From contig NZ_BLAJ01000001.1 in assembly GCF_009176305.1 (NCBI RefSeq), positions 620,001-684,000 of the forward strand: 64,000 nt of DNA. Direction: 5' to 3'. The notes beneath the pieces were generated by a model. That model worked only from the letters and a program-made list of their open reading frames with translations. It was not told where the DNA came from and ran no database searches. The translations under genes and the position numbers were made by a program. The stretch is from Martinezella dioscoreae. GTDB lineage: Bacteria > Pseudomonadota > Alphaproteobacteria > Rhizobiales > Rhizobiaceae. Each line of letters starts with the position of its first letter. Positions within the stretch are counted from its first letter, which is position 1. Positions 17,115 to 26,229 of the stretch are shown here, piece after piece.

Positions 17115-18157
17115 TTTCGCCGGTGGCTGGTGAGACCCGACACAACGTCTTGCGCCGAGATCGTTCCAATAATCGTGCCATTGTCAACAACGCCGATATT
17201 GCCCGGCTGGCGCGTCAGGGCGTCAAGGATATCGATGAGCGGTGTAGCGGCGGTTGCTGTGGCGGTGACGGAACCGGCATTGGCCGAATGTCCGACGCCC
17301 TGTTGCATGACGTCCCGTGCCGTCAGCATGCTGATCGGATTCATGTGCTGCACGAAGTCGGCCACATATTGATCGGCTGGGTTCTTGACGATCTCCTGTG
17401 GCGTTCCGCACTGGATGATATGGCCGCTTTCCATGATGGCGATGCGGTTGCCGATGCGGAATGCCTCGTCCAGATCGTGGCTGACGAAGAGGATCGTCCG
17501 CTTAAGGCGGCGCTGGAACTCCAAAAGCTCGTCCTGCAGGCGGGTGCGGATCAGCGGGTCCAGCGCCGAGAACGGCTCGTCCATCAGCAGGATCGGCGCG
17601 CCGGTTGCAAAGGCACGGGCGAGACCGACGCGCTGCTGCATGCCGCCGGACAGTTCGTTGACCTTGCGATTGGCCCATTGCGTCAGGTTGACGAGCTGGA
17701 GCTGTTCGTCGACGCGCTTCTTGCGTTCGGCGTCCGAAACGCCGGCAAGCTCAAGCCCGAAGCCGACATTGTCGGCCACCGTTCGCCAGGGCAGAAGCGC
17801 GAACTGCTGGAAGACCATGGAGACAGTGTGCATGCGCAGGTCGCGCAGGGCTTTTGGGCTGCAGGAGTAGGGGCTGACGGCGCCGTTCTTGGTGTTGACG
17901 GAGACCTCGCCGCGCACTACCGGCGCCAGGCCGTTGACGGCGCGCAGCAGCGTCGATTTGCCGGAGCCGGACAGACCCATGAGCACGAGGATTTCACCCT
18001 CTTCGATTTGCAGCGAGGCATTGGCGACTCCGAGCACCATGCCCGTCGACTTGCCGATGTCGTCGCGCGACTTGCCTTCATCGACAAGCTTCAGCGCGGC
18101 ATCGGGACGATCGCCGAAGATGATGCTGACATTTTTGAAATCAACGGCGACGGTCAT
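17108..18157 (-). CDS. choV: Choline ABC transporter ATP-binding protein ChoV
   Basis: 349-residue ATPase of the quaternary-amine (ProV/OpuA) type. Walker A GLSGSGKSTLLR, Q-loop QQFALLPWRTV, signature LSGGMQQRVGLARA, Walker B ILLMDEPFSALD and H-loop VSHDLDEAF are present, with the ProV-type insert near the N-terminus (DEGKSRDDI) that precedes the core. The C-terminal segment from about residue 270 is a CBS-like regulatory part ending GTISAQDVVSGLTSHR. Together with ChoW and ChoX it imports choline, precursor of glycine betaine and phosphatidylcholine. Start overlaps the choW stop by 4 bases. Confidence 0.93.
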   Translation of the reverse strand: MTVAVDFKNVSIIFGDRPDAALKLVDEGKSRDDIGKSTGMVLGVANASLQIEEGEILVLMGLSGSGKSTLLRAVNGLAPVVRGEVSVNTKNGAVSPYSCSPKALRDLRMHTVSMVFQQFALLPWRTVADNVGFGLELAGVSDAERKKRVDEQLQLVNLTQWANRKVNELSGGMQQRVGLARAFATGAPILLMDEPFSALDPLIRTRLQDELLEFQRRLKRTILFVSHDLDEAFRIGNRIAIMESGHIIQCGTPQEIVKNPADQYVADFVQHMNPISMLTARDVMQQGVGHSANAGSVTATATAATPLIDILDALTRQPGNIGVVDNGTIIGTISAQDVVSGLTSHRRKE

Positions 18158-19011
18158 GAGCGGTCTCCTTCGCCGGGCGCGCGGAACATACGGTCGAGAA
18201 TGATCGCCAGGATGACGATGCAGGCGCCGGAATCGAAGCTCTTGGCGACGTTGACGCTATTCAGCGCGCGCAGAACCGGCACGCCGAGACCGGGGGCGCC
18301 GACGAGGGCAGCGATCGAAACCATCGAGAGCGACAGCATGATAGTCTGTGTCAGGCCGGCCATGATCTGCGGCGTGGCAAAGGGAAGCTCGACCTTGCGC
18401 AGAACCTGGCGTGGCGTCGCGCCGAAGGATTCGGCCGCTTCCACCAGCGAAGGGGGAGTGGAAATGATGCCAAGGCGCGTCATGCGGATCGGTGCGGGAA
18501 GAGCAAAGACGACGGTGGCGACTAGACCGGGGACCATGCCGAGGCCGAGCAGGATCATTGCCGGCACCAGATACACGAAGGTCGGGATGGTCTGCATCAG
18601 ATCGAGGATCGGCCGCATGATGGCGTAGAGCCAGGGACGTCGGGCAGCTGCGATACCGAGGGGGACGCCGACCAGCATACAGACGAAGGTAGAAGCCAGC
18701 ACCAGCGCCAGCGTCTCGGTCGTCTCTTTCCAGTAGCCCTGGTTGATGGTGATCAGCAGGCCGATCAGGGTGAGGACCGTGATCGTGACGCTCCGGCGCA
18801 TCCAGTAGGCGATTGCCGTGAAGACAACGACGACGATCAGCGGATGCGGTGCCTGCAAGACGAACAGCAGTCCGTTGATTCCATGCGCGACAACGAAGGA
18901 AAGGCCGTCGAAGAACCATGTGACATTGCTCGTCAGCCAGTCGACGACGGCTTTGGCCCATGGCCCGATGGGGATGCGGTAATCGGTTAACCAGTTCACG
19001 TCTTTGCCCAT
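18154..19011 (-). CDS. choW: Choline ABC transporter permease ChoW
   Basis: 285-residue ProW-type permease. N-terminal WLTDYRIPIGPWAK and the segment FDGLSFVVAHGINGLL are typical, followed by about six membrane helices and the EAA loop EAAESFGATPRQVLRKVELP. It ends with a short Arg-rich cytoplasmic tail. It lies between choX and choV; a hairpin in the 170-base choX-choW interval probably lowers permease relative to binding-protein expression. Confidence 0.93.
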   Translation of the reverse strand: MGKDVNWLTDYRIPIGPWAKAVVDWLTSNVTWFFDGLSFVVAHGINGLLFVLQAPHPLIVVVVFTAIAYWMRRSVTITVLTLIGLLITINQGYWKETTETLALVLASTFVCMLVGVPLGIAAARRPWLYAIMRPILDLMQTIPTFVYLVPAMILLGLGMVPGLVATVVFALPAPIRMTRLGIISTPPSLVEAAESFGATPRQVLRKVELPFATPQIMAGLTQTIMLSLSMVSIAALVGAPGLGVPVLRALNSVNVAKSFDSGACIVILAIILDRMFRAPGEGDRS

Positions 19012-19145
19012 GATTGGGGGCGGCGTTTCCGATTGTTACGTATGAAGCCGGAGGTGCCGCCGAAGAATACGGTCTGTCACGCCAAGTGGACCATTGTCCG
19101 GGAATGGCGGGACGCGAAAGCAAGCAGTCCGTTCAAGGAAGAGAA

Positions 19146-19173
19146 AGGGGCGGTTTGGCCGCCCCTCCATCCA
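19146..19173 (-). terminator. Intercistronic hairpin between choX and choW
   Basis: Perfect 8-bp stem AGGGGCGG (19146-19153) with complement 19159-19166 and a 5-base loop, 15 bases after the choX stop. On the minus strand it is followed by TTTCTCTT, so partial termination is plausible. The arrangement mirrors the opp operon. Confidence 0.65.
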
Positions 19174-19181
19174 TCCTCGTA

Positions 19182-20138
19182 TTACAGGCCGAGCTTGGCC
19201 TTGACCGCCGCCAGGCCGTCACCGCCGTCCTTGGTGGTGACGCCGGCGAGCCACGGCGTGATTGCTGTGGGGTTGGCCTTCAGCCATTCCGTCGCTGCGA
19301 CTTCCGGATCCTTGCCGTCATTCAAGATCTTGCCCATGATTTCGTTTTCCATCGGCAGCGAGAAGACGAGATTTTTAACAAAGGTGCCGACATTCGGGCA
19401 TTCCTGCAAGTAGCCTGCCCGGACGTTGGTATAGACGGTCGCACCACCGAAGTTCGGTCCGAACACGTCGTCACCGCCGGTGAGATAGGTCATTTTGTAG
19501 GTGGTGTTCATCGGATGCGGGGCCCAGCCGAGGAAGATGATCGGCTTGCCTTCCTTGTCGGCGCGGGAGACCTGAGCGAGCATGCCCTGCTCGGAGGATT
19601 CGACCACTTCGAAGCCCTTGAGGCCGAAGGTGTTCTTGTCGACCATGTCGATCACCAGCCGGTTGCCGTCATTGCCCGGCTCGATGCCGTAGATCTTGCC
19701 GTCAAGCTCATCCTTGTGGGCGGCGATGTCTTTGAAGTCCTTGATGCCTAGATCCGCGCCCTTTTGATTGGTCGCCAGCGTGTACTTGGCGCCTTCCAGA
19801 TTGGCGCGCACGGTTTCGACCGATTTGTCCGCAGCGAAGGGTTTGATGTTCTCGGCCATGGAGGGCATCCAGTTGCCGAGGAAGACATCGATGTCCTTGT
19901 TCTTCAGCGACTGGTAGGTCACCGGCACGGCGAGCACCTTGACGTCGGTGTCGTAGCCAAGAGCCTTCAGGAGGATGGAGGCGGTGGCCGTCGTGGAAGT
20001 GATGTCGGTCCAGCCTACATCGGCGAAATGTACGGTGCTACAGCTTGCCGGCTCGGCTGCGGAGGCCGCGGTGGCGCCCAATGTCAGTGCGGAGAGAGTT
20101 GAGGCGAAAGCGAATGCAGTAAGGGTCATTTTTATCAT
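19182..20138 (-). CDS. choX: Choline-binding periplasmic protein ChoX
   Basis: 318-residue solute-binding protein. Signal peptide MIKMTLTAFAFAST..., cleavage after ASAA near residue 28. The choline-caging aromatic residues known from the Sinorhizobium meliloti ChoX structure are all here at the same numbers: Trp43 (VGWTD), Trp90 (GNWMP), Tyr119 (AKYTL) and Trp205 (LGWAP), plus Asp45 and Asn156. This makes choline, with acetylcholine as a weaker ligand, the confident substrate. First gene of choXWV; the bet genes are not adjacent. Confidence 0.97.
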   Translation of the reverse strand: MIKMTLTAFAFASTLSALTLGATAASAAEPASCSTVHFADVGWTDITSTTATASILLKALGYDTDVKVLAVPVTYQSLKNKDIDVFLGNWMPSMAENIKPFAADKSVETVRANLEGAKYTLATNQKGADLGIKDFKDIAAHKDELDGKIYGIEPGNDGNRLVIDMVDKNTFGLKGFEVVESSEQGMLAQVSRADKEGKPIIFLGWAPHPMNTTYKMTYLTGGDDVFGPNFGGATVYTNVRAGYLQECPNVGTFVKNLVFSLPMENEIMGKILNDGKDPEVAATEWLKANPTAITPWLAGVTTKDGGDGLAAVKAKLGL

Positions 20139-20372
20139 TGCGTGACTCCCAGTCTAACGTTCCCAAGCAACCATCAATAACTGACATTTTCAAGCGACCA
20201 CAGTGTATTTGCGGCGGTTTGAGGGGGCTGAATGCGACGCCCGTCTTTTTCTGTCCGCCTGTGGCCAAGGCTTTTGCGCTCTAAGCGAAGCACGCCTGAA
20301 TCCTGTGGTTTTCGCCGCGACCATCTTTCCTTATCGTCCTGCAGCACCCATGAAGCATTCAAGGAGAATGTC

Positions 20373-20954
20373 ATGGCCAAGCTCTACTTCCATTATTCGA
20401 CTATGAATGCCGGTAAATCGACGATGCTGCTGCAGGCTGCCTATAATTATCAGGAGCGCGGCATGCGCACCGCAGCCTTCATCGCAGCCCTCGACGATCG
20501 CGCCGGCCGCGGCACGATCGCCTCGCGCATCGGACTGACGATGGATGCTTTGCCGTTCGAAACGAGCGACGATCTCTATGCGATGGTCGATGAAATGCAT
20601 GCAAGCGAGCCGCTTGCCTGCGTCTTCGTCGATGAGGCGCAATTTCTGACGCGCGAGCAGGTCTGGCAGCTTGCCCATATCGTCGACCGCCTCGGCCTTC
20701 CGGTCATGACTTACGGGCTGCGCACGGATTTCCACGGACGCTTGTTTCCGGGGTCACAGGAACTGCTGACCATCGCCGACGAATTGCGCGAGGTGCGCAC
20801 CATTTGCCATTGTGGGCGCAAGGCGACGATGGTCGTGCGCCTGGATGCCGCCGGCAAGGTCGTTCACGAAGGGGCGCAGATCGAGATCGGCGGCAGCGAC
20901 AAATATGTCTCGCTCTGTCGTCGTCATTGGGAAGAGGCGATCACCTGCGAGTGA
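20373..20954 (+). CDS. tdk: Thymidine kinase
   Basis: 193-residue type II thymidine kinase for dTMP salvage. P-loop STMNAGKST near the N-terminus, Walker B FVDEAQFL with the catalytic Glu, the lasso region TYGLRTDFHGRLFPGS, and zinc ligands CHCGRKA plus the late CRRHW. Start ATG 20373 follows AAGGAGA with normal spacing; the open frame extends further upstream without coding signal. Divergent from choX. Alphaproteobacteria often lack this enzyme, but it is frequent in Rhizobium. Confidence 0.95.
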   Translation: MAKLYFHYSTMNAGKSTMLLQAAYNYQERGMRTAAFIAALDDRAGRGTIASRIGLTMDALPFETSDDLYAMVDEMHASEPLACVFVDEAQFLTREQVWQLAHIVDRLGLPVMTYGLRTDFHGRLFPGSQELLTIADELREVRTICHCGRKATMVVRLDAAGKVVHEGAQIEIGGSDKYVSLCRRHWEEAITCE

Positions 20955-21036
20955 AGCGCTGCCCGCGGGCTTTCAGTAGCGTTGCGGACTTTCCTCGGCA
21001 TATGATCGTTGGTCGGGATTGAGCTGATCGGGAGGG

Positions 21037-21426
21037 ATGATGAAACTGCTTTGTCTGCTGTCGGCCGTCATCGTGCTTGCCTCGACCTCTTGCGCGCTTG
21101 CAGACGGCGATGCGGTCGCCGGCGCCGTCGTTTTCAAGAAATGCGGTGCCTGTCACACTGCGACCGGGCCTGACAATCGGGTTGGCCCCTCGTTGATGGG
21201 GGTCGTCGGACGAGCCGTCGCAAGCAAGCCCGATTATGTCTACTCGCCGGCGATGCGGGCATTCGGCGCCGACGGCAAGGTCTGGGATGAAGCGTTGCTG
21301 CGGAAATATCTGCCGGCGCCGCAATTCCTCGTCAAAGGCACTCGGATGACGTTCCCGGGTCTGAAAAGCGACAAGGACCTCGACGACCTGATTGCCTATC
21401 TGAAGAATCCTGCCGCTGCCCAATAG
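21037..21426 (+). CDS. Small periplasmic class I cytochrome c
   Basis: 129-residue c-type cytochrome. A signal peptide with cleavage after CALA precedes the haem site KKCGACHTA (CxxCH). GPSLMGVVGRAVAS and the axial Met in GTRMTFPG follow, and the final helix LDDLIAYLKN is typical of cytochrome c2/c550 proteins. It would shuttle electrons in the periplasm. Two adjacent ATGs (21037, 21040) fit the GGAGGG site equally. Neighbouring genes give no pathway. Confidence 0.92.
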   Translation: MMKLLCLLSAVIVLASTSCALADGDAVAGAVVFKKCGACHTATGPDNRVGPSLMGVVGRAVASKPDYVYSPAMRAFGADGKVWDEALLRKYLPAPQFLVKGTRMTFPGLKSDKDLDDLIAYLKNPAAAQ

Positions 21427-21495
21427 TTTTCGAGCATTTCCTTCGCCTCAGGAAGCGGCTAGTCTCGCGCTAGAGGTAGGGGAGGGAATGCTTTC

Positions 21496-22518
21496 ATGGT
21501 CAGGCCTCATTCCTTCGATGGCATGCTCGATAAGGCGCAAGCGACGCTCGATGACGCCATGAACGACGCGAATTCGGCCGTGGCGACGCTTGCCGGCCAC
21601 GCCAGGGAGGGCGAGCGCGTCGAGGTCGTCAATTTTCCTGTCGAAGAAGCGTCTGTCCGCGAGGCGGTCGAACTGCTCGATCGGTGGAAATCAACCGCCC
21701 TGTCGCTGGTCAAAGAGCTGGATCATGCGACCGAGGAGGCGGACTTGCAGCATCGCAGATTGTTCAACGAGAAGGTTGGTCTTGAAAATGCAAGCCTGCT
21801 CAGCCGGACGCTGGCGCGTGGACCGATGAAGCCGGAGGCTATCATCGCCGATCTCGATACGATCCTTAACGTATCGGCCGAACTCGACCTCCTTTTCAAG
21901 CAGGCAAGACCCGTATTCTCCCGATGTTTTCATGACTGCGAACTACAGCTGGAAGGCGTGATCGAACGCCGGCGGAAGCTCGATTTCGATATAGAGGAGA
22001 TGCAACGCAGGGCCAATGCCTTGGTAGAAAAGCTCATGTATCAGCGACGCAACCGCCCATCCTCGCGCCATGCCGATCTGCAGTCCGAACTCGAAGGGGA
22101 CTATCGTGCTCTCTTGCTGGAGCAGGATGATATTCGGCGGCAAGAACAGGAGCTTCAATCCCGCCGGACCGTGCGACAGCGTCTTATAGACATTTATGAA
22201 GGGCTGGCGGCTGCTCTGAATAGGCAGATCGCCGCCATCGGCGCTATGGCCGCTAAGCTGACCATCGATATCGAGCAACGGATTGCCTTGCTCAAGGCAT
22301 TGGCGGCAGAAGCGGCGCCGGCATCGACCACGGTTTCGCGAACGGCAGCGGTTGAGAGCCTGATCCAGGCGTTCGAGGCGAATGTGCTGGCGGGGCATGA
22401 CCTCGCCGTGCGCAAGGCTCATGTCGATGCCGTCTTCAAAAGACGGCTGGAGCCGCATCTGCTCCCCGCATCCACTGACCCGAGCGGAGCGGCGGAAGAG
22501 GTGCAACCGGAGGGTTGA
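21496..22518 (+). CDS. Coiled-coil protein of unknown function
   Basis: 340 residues, soluble, no signal peptide or membrane helix. Long charged heptad-like stretches (about 55-110 and 150-235, for example LQSELEGDYRALLLEQD and RRQEQELQSRRTVRQRL) predict extended coiled coils, and the tail is Pro/Ser/Glu-rich. AGGGGAGGG precedes ATG 21496. It lies about 200 bases before a DUF2333 inner-membrane gene on the same strand, so the two may form one unit, perhaps a membrane-anchored scaffold; that is an inference. I do not recognise the family. Confidence 0.75.
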   Translation: MVRPHSFDGMLDKAQATLDDAMNDANSAVATLAGHAREGERVEVVNFPVEEASVREAVELLDRWKSTALSLVKELDHATEEADLQHRRLFNEKVGLENASLLSRTLARGPMKPEAIIADLDTILNVSAELDLLFKQARPVFSRCFHDCELQLEGVIERRRKLDFDIEEMQRRANALVEKLMYQRRNRPSSRHADLQSELEGDYRALLLEQDDIRRQEQELQSRRTVRQRLIDIYEGLAAALNRQIAAIGAMAAKLTIDIEQRIALLKALAAEAAPASTTVSRTAAVESLIQAFEANVLAGHDLAVRKAHVDAVFKRRLEPHLLPASTDPSGAAEEVQPEG

Positions 22519-22716
22519 TTGTCGTCCGTCATGGAAAATTCCAAGCGGACGGTTGTTGTTTTTCCCAAGAACACATATTTGCTGGAACGTGAATGGCGAT
22601 AAGGACTTAATGATCCGAGGGCCGCGGGGATTTTCGCGACGTCCATTGCGCAGGTTTGGTGTGGTGCGTCCTTTGCGGGTCGGCGGGATGCGCGGTACGG
22701 TTTAGGAGGCGTGTCC

Positions 22717-23856
22717 ATGCTTGACTCGATCACGGCGTTCTTCAAGCGGATTTGGGCCGCTATCGCACGCTGGCTAGGATTGGTTTTTGTCGGGCTTAGC
22801 TGGCCATTTCTTGCAGCGCATGGCTGGTATCGGCAGCGCAACTGGCTGATCAAGCTGCCGGTCGCCGCCTTCGTGACGCTGATGGCGCTGCTCTATATCT
22901 ATTTCGTTTGGCAGACGCAGGTCTGGACAGGGTTCAATCCGGCCTATCCGGATGTCTATAAATTTTCCGAGCGCAAATATTCGGCCGGGCAAGAACTGCC
23001 TGCAACAGACAGCCAGCAGGCCGCGGCAACGGCGGCCAAGGCCTGCCAAACCTCGGCTGTCGTCGACGTTGCCACCGATCTGATCGATTTCAACGTCAAC
23101 CAGAATGCCTGGATTTCCTCGATGCTGCTCTACAAGCTCGGCTTCTTCGGCATTTCGTGGGATGACACGCCCTTCCTCGACAACAAGGCTTCCTTCCAGC
23201 GGGGCATCAATTCTGTCGTTCGCCGTACCTCGGCGGAGCTGGTCGACACACTCGGCCGCGTGCGCGGAACCTCCGGCATCAACAGCGATCTGCAGAAGGC
23301 GCGCGGCAACCTGCAGTTCGATGAGTCGAGCTGGTATTTCGGCCTGCATCCCTTCGGGCCGAAGACGCCGAGCCCAAGCTATTATCGCGCCGCGATGAGC
23401 AATCTGCGCAGCTTCAATAGCGACCTCGGCAACTGCAAGGCAATTTTCGACGGGCGCGCAGACAATCTTCTGCAGTTCGTCGACCACATTGCCAACGATC
23501 TCGGCAGCACGGCGGATATATTGGCCAAGAGAGCAGGGGATCACAGCTACGGCTGGCTGGATACGCGGGCTGACGATCGTTTCTGGTTTGCTTACGGGCA
23601 GCTCTACGCAAGCTACGGTATCCTGATGGCGGCTCGTTCGGATTTCCAGCAGGTGATCGCCGAGCGTAATGTCAGCGCGCTTTGGGCCGACGTCACGACG
23701 CAATTGCAGACTGCTTTGCGCATTCAGCCCTTCATCATTTCCAATGGACCCGAAGATAGCTCCTTCATGCCGAGCCATCTCGCGACCATGGGCTTCCATA
23801 TTCTGCGGGTGCGTTCGAGTCTCGTTGAAATCCGTACGGTTCTGGGCGGTCGCTAA
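22717..23856 (+). CDS. DUF2333 family inner-membrane protein
   Basis: About 379 residues. A cytoplasmic amphipathic start, one clear membrane helix around residues 48-66 (LPVAAFVTLMALLYIYFVW), then QTQVWTGFNPAYPDVYKFSER, the marker of DUF2333, and a large periplasmic domain. AGGAGG at 22704-22709 is 7 bases before ATG 22717 and only 1 base before a GTG at 22711, so ATG is chosen. Function is unknown; it is probably anchored with the bulk in the periplasm. It follows the coiled-coil gene. Confidence 0.83.
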   Translation: MLDSITAFFKRIWAAIARWLGLVFVGLSWPFLAAHGWYRQRNWLIKLPVAAFVTLMALLYIYFVWQTQVWTGFNPAYPDVYKFSERKYSAGQELPATDSQQAAATAAKACQTSAVVDVATDLIDFNVNQNAWISSMLLYKLGFFGISWDDTPFLDNKASFQRGINSVVRRTSAELVDTLGRVRGTSGINSDLQKARGNLQFDESSWYFGLHPFGPKTPSPSYYRAAMSNLRSFNSDLGNCKAIFDGRADNLLQFVDHIANDLGSTADILAKRAGDHSYGWLDTRADDRFWFAYGQLYASYGILMAARSDFQQVIAERNVSALWADVTTQLQTALRIQPFIISNGPEDSSFMPSHLATMGFHILRVRSSLVEIRTVLGGR

Positions 23857-23953
23857 AGAAGAAGTGGATTGCCGTCCGTTCCGGCGCGGCAGGCGCGCAT
23901 ACGCTTGGCCCGGTCGTCGGGCTCCGTACGGAGGTGCTTGAGTGAGGACTCGC

Positions 23954-24685
23954 CTAGCTGATCAGCTTCAGGCGGATGGCTTTTGCGACAAGCTGTGTGC
24001 GGTTGACGCAATCGAGCTTCTTGATCGCATTCATCATATAGGCGTTGACCGTATGGTCGGAGAGGGTGAGGATCTGGCCGATCTCCACCGAGGTCTTCCC
24101 CTGAGCCGTCCAGCGAACCACTTCCAGCTCACGTGCCGAAAGCGAGTGCGGCGCGGCACTGTCGTTGCGCTTGAGGCAATTATAAGCATCGAGCGCCTGC
24201 AGCATGATCAGGGTGAGTTCGTTGATCTCGCTCTGGCCGAGACTGTTGCGATTGCCCATGAACCAGAAGACAAGGCGTTGACCATCCGGGGCGTTGACCG
24301 GAATGATGACGCTCATCGGGCAATTGTAGTTGATCAGGAGCGCGCGAAGTTCGCGCGGCAAATCCGCGTCGGGTTCGGCGTCCTTTTCCAGCAGATGCCA
24401 GGAGCGCGGCATGACCGAATCGCGCGTGCGCAACAGCATTGGACAACGGCGAACGAGCTGATGGCGATCGAATTCACGTACGAATTGAGCCGGCATCGTG
24501 CCTTCGATGAGCAACGGCGTCATCATCGGGTCGTCGGGAACCGGGGCGTTCATGAGAGCCATATGGCTGAAGCCAAAAGCTGACCCGGTCCGTTCCAAGG
24601 CCAGTGCAAAGGCCGCTTGTGTCCGAGCAGCAGCCAACTCGGCAGAAAGCAGCAATTGTCTCTCGGCAGTAATGATATAGGACAT
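23954..24685 (-). CDS. Solo LuxR-type regulator with autoinducer-binding domain
   Basis: 243-residue regulator. Residues 1-160 have the length and layout of an autoinducer-binding domain, but the acyl-homoserine-lactone residues of TraR/LuxR are not clearly conserved. The C-terminal HTH is typical: LSARELEVVRWTAQGKTSVEIG, then LSDHTVNAYMMNAIKKLDC. There is no luxI synthase nearby, so it is a solo; it may respond to another ligand, as the rhizobial VisN/VisR regulators do. ATG 24685 (MSYIITAERQ) is preferred over one six codons earlier. Confidence 0.85.
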   Translation of the reverse strand: MSYIITAERQLLLSAELAAARTQAAFALALERTGSAFGFSHMALMNAPVPDDPMMTPLLIEGTMPAQFVREFDRHQLVRRCPMLLRTRDSVMPRSWHLLEKDAEPDADLPRELRALLINYNCPMSVIIPVNAPDGQRLVFWFMGNRNSLGQSEINELTLIMLQALDAYNCLKRNDSAAPHSLSARELEVVRWTAQGKTSVEIGQILTLSDHTVNAYMMNAIKKLDCVNRTQLVAKAIRLKLIS

Positions 24686-24703
24686 ATGAGTTGAAGCGCC
24701 CAC

Positions 24704-25251
24704 AGCGTGTTATCGTTATCAAATACCGGATTTAGGAGTGAATGCTAGACGCAAAAATACCACAGGACCAGAAATAATTTCATTTTCATATATTTTAATA
24801 TTCAGTCATGCAAAACTACGCAAATCTTCGCCCAAAATGGTCATTAAGCGTAAAAATAGCGTTTCCGTTAGCCTAATTTCGACGAAGCCATACAATTTGC
24901 GTCGACCTCGACAGCTAGGGAGCAACCCGACGAAGCGCATTTGCCCGGTCAAAATGAGGCCCGAATGTGCGTTTGGACAGGGGAGATCCCGAGCTGGCAA
25001 AGAGCCGCGGCTTGATCCAAAACTGTCCCATGCTTCATGTTAGGATTAACCGTTTGTCACAGCATCAGTTCGGTTCCATCTCTCGTTCCTGAGGTCCGCC
25101 GGTGCTCAATTTTCTCGTCGCCAGCTCTTGCATGGGTGCAAGCGGCCGGGAGTTTCATCAAATGATGCGTTGCCGCATCGGCGCGCCTTGCGAAGGCCCA
25201 AAGCGGTTGCTATCGGTCTTGCCAAGGTAATCGCTTGCAGGCGTATGACTC
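24704..25251. other. AT-rich non-coding interval
   Basis: About 550 bases between the LuxR gene and the exported ClpP-fold gene. The part 24721-24900 is clearly more AT-rich than its surroundings. One 101-codon frame crosses it, but the composition is Lys/Arg/Ser-rich without any motif or ribosome binding site. I see only likely promoter DNA. Confidence 0.5.
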
Positions 25252-26217
25252 ATGGATTTTCGCTTCTTCCCGCAGCTTGCGGCGCGCTGCTGTCAAACGC
25301 TGTTGTGGTTCGTCACCGGCGTTTCGCTTCTGCTTGTTTCGCCTGTGCTTGCCGAAGCGGCTGGCGTTGCCGGCGGCACGCCGATGCGGTTCTTGCTCGT
25401 TCACGGCGAGATGGGCCAGTGCCGTGCCGATAATACATGTCCGGACTGGATCTCCGCCGAAGGGCAGATCATGGCAGATACGCCGCGGAAGCTGCAGAAA
25501 ATCCTGAAACAGGTCGGCGATCGCAAGTTGCCCATAATCGTCAGTTCGCCAGGCGGCGATGTCAAAGCAGCCATGGAGATGGCTCGTATCATTCGGAAGC
25601 AGAAGCTTTCGATCGCAGTCGGGCGTACTCGCTCGCGGGCATGCCCCTATGCCGAGCCGATCTGCTCGGCAGCTTTTGCCAAGGACGGCTCGATAACAGG
25701 ACAGCCATTCTCGGATGGCGCAATCTGCTTTTCGGCCTGCCCGCTGTTTTTTGCAGGCGGTGTCCAGCGCGTTTCCAGCCCCTTCGCGCTGCTGGGCGTT
25801 CATCAGATCACAACGACCTACAGCGAGGTGCGTGTCCAGTACCGCACCGAATATGAGATGGTGGATGGCAAGCGCAAGGTCATCTCCAAGAGAGAGATCG
25901 GCCGTAAATTCGTCGGCAAGTACGATACGACCAAGCTCGACAAGGCGCAGAGGGCGAGGCTGGTCAGCTTCCTCGACAAGATGGGCGTGGACCGGGGACT
26001 TGTCGATCTGATGCTTGGAACCGACCCGAACGGCATTCATCTGATTTCGCAGATGGACGCGTTGAGGCTGAGGCTGACGACGGAGCTCGCCGATGCCGAT
26101 GCGCTGGTCTCGGCGCGCAACTGTAGGGACAATCAATCGATTTCCGATTGTGCCGCGCCGGCACCGTCGGCAGCTCCTGCGCCGATGACCAGCGCATCGG
26201 CAATGGCCGGCAAGTAG
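25252..26217 (+). CDS. Exported ClpP/crotonase-fold protein (COG3904-like)
   Basis: 321 residues with a signal or anchor segment (LLWFVTGVSLLLVSPVLAEA). The motif IIVSSPGGDVKAAMEMARIIR resembles the ClpP/SppA N-terminal fold, and CFSACPLFFAGGVQR places a Ser at the position of the nucleophile elbow. Several Cys pairs (CRADNTC, CPYAEPIC) suggest disulphides, consistent with a periplasmic location. The C-terminal tail is Ala/Pro-rich. Whether it is an active protease is unknown; a partner His/Asp cannot be assigned by eye. It is tail to tail with the UPF0114 gene. Confidence 0.75.
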   Translation: MDFRFFPQLAARCCQTLLWFVTGVSLLLVSPVLAEAAGVAGGTPMRFLLVHGEMGQCRADNTCPDWISAEGQIMADTPRKLQKILKQVGDRKLPIIVSSPGGDVKAAMEMARIIRKQKLSIAVGRTRSRACPYAEPICSAAFAKDGSITGQPFSDGAICFSACPLFFAGGVQRVSSPFALLGVHQITTTYSEVRVQYRTEYEMVDGKRKVISKREIGRKFVGKYDTTKLDKAQRARLVSFLDKMGVDRGLVDLMLGTDPNGIHLISQMDALRLRLTTELADADALVSARNCRDNQSISDCAAPAPSAAPAPMTSASAMAGK

Positions 26218-26229
26218 TCACTCCCGGCC

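Noticed and set aside
17087..18628. 513-codon open frame on the plus strand
   Set aside because: Antisense to choV and choW with clear motifs; composition typical of a complementary-strand frame.
24738..25043. 101-codon open frame in the AT-rich gap
   Set aside because: No ribosome binding site, odd composition, no motif; treated as non-coding.
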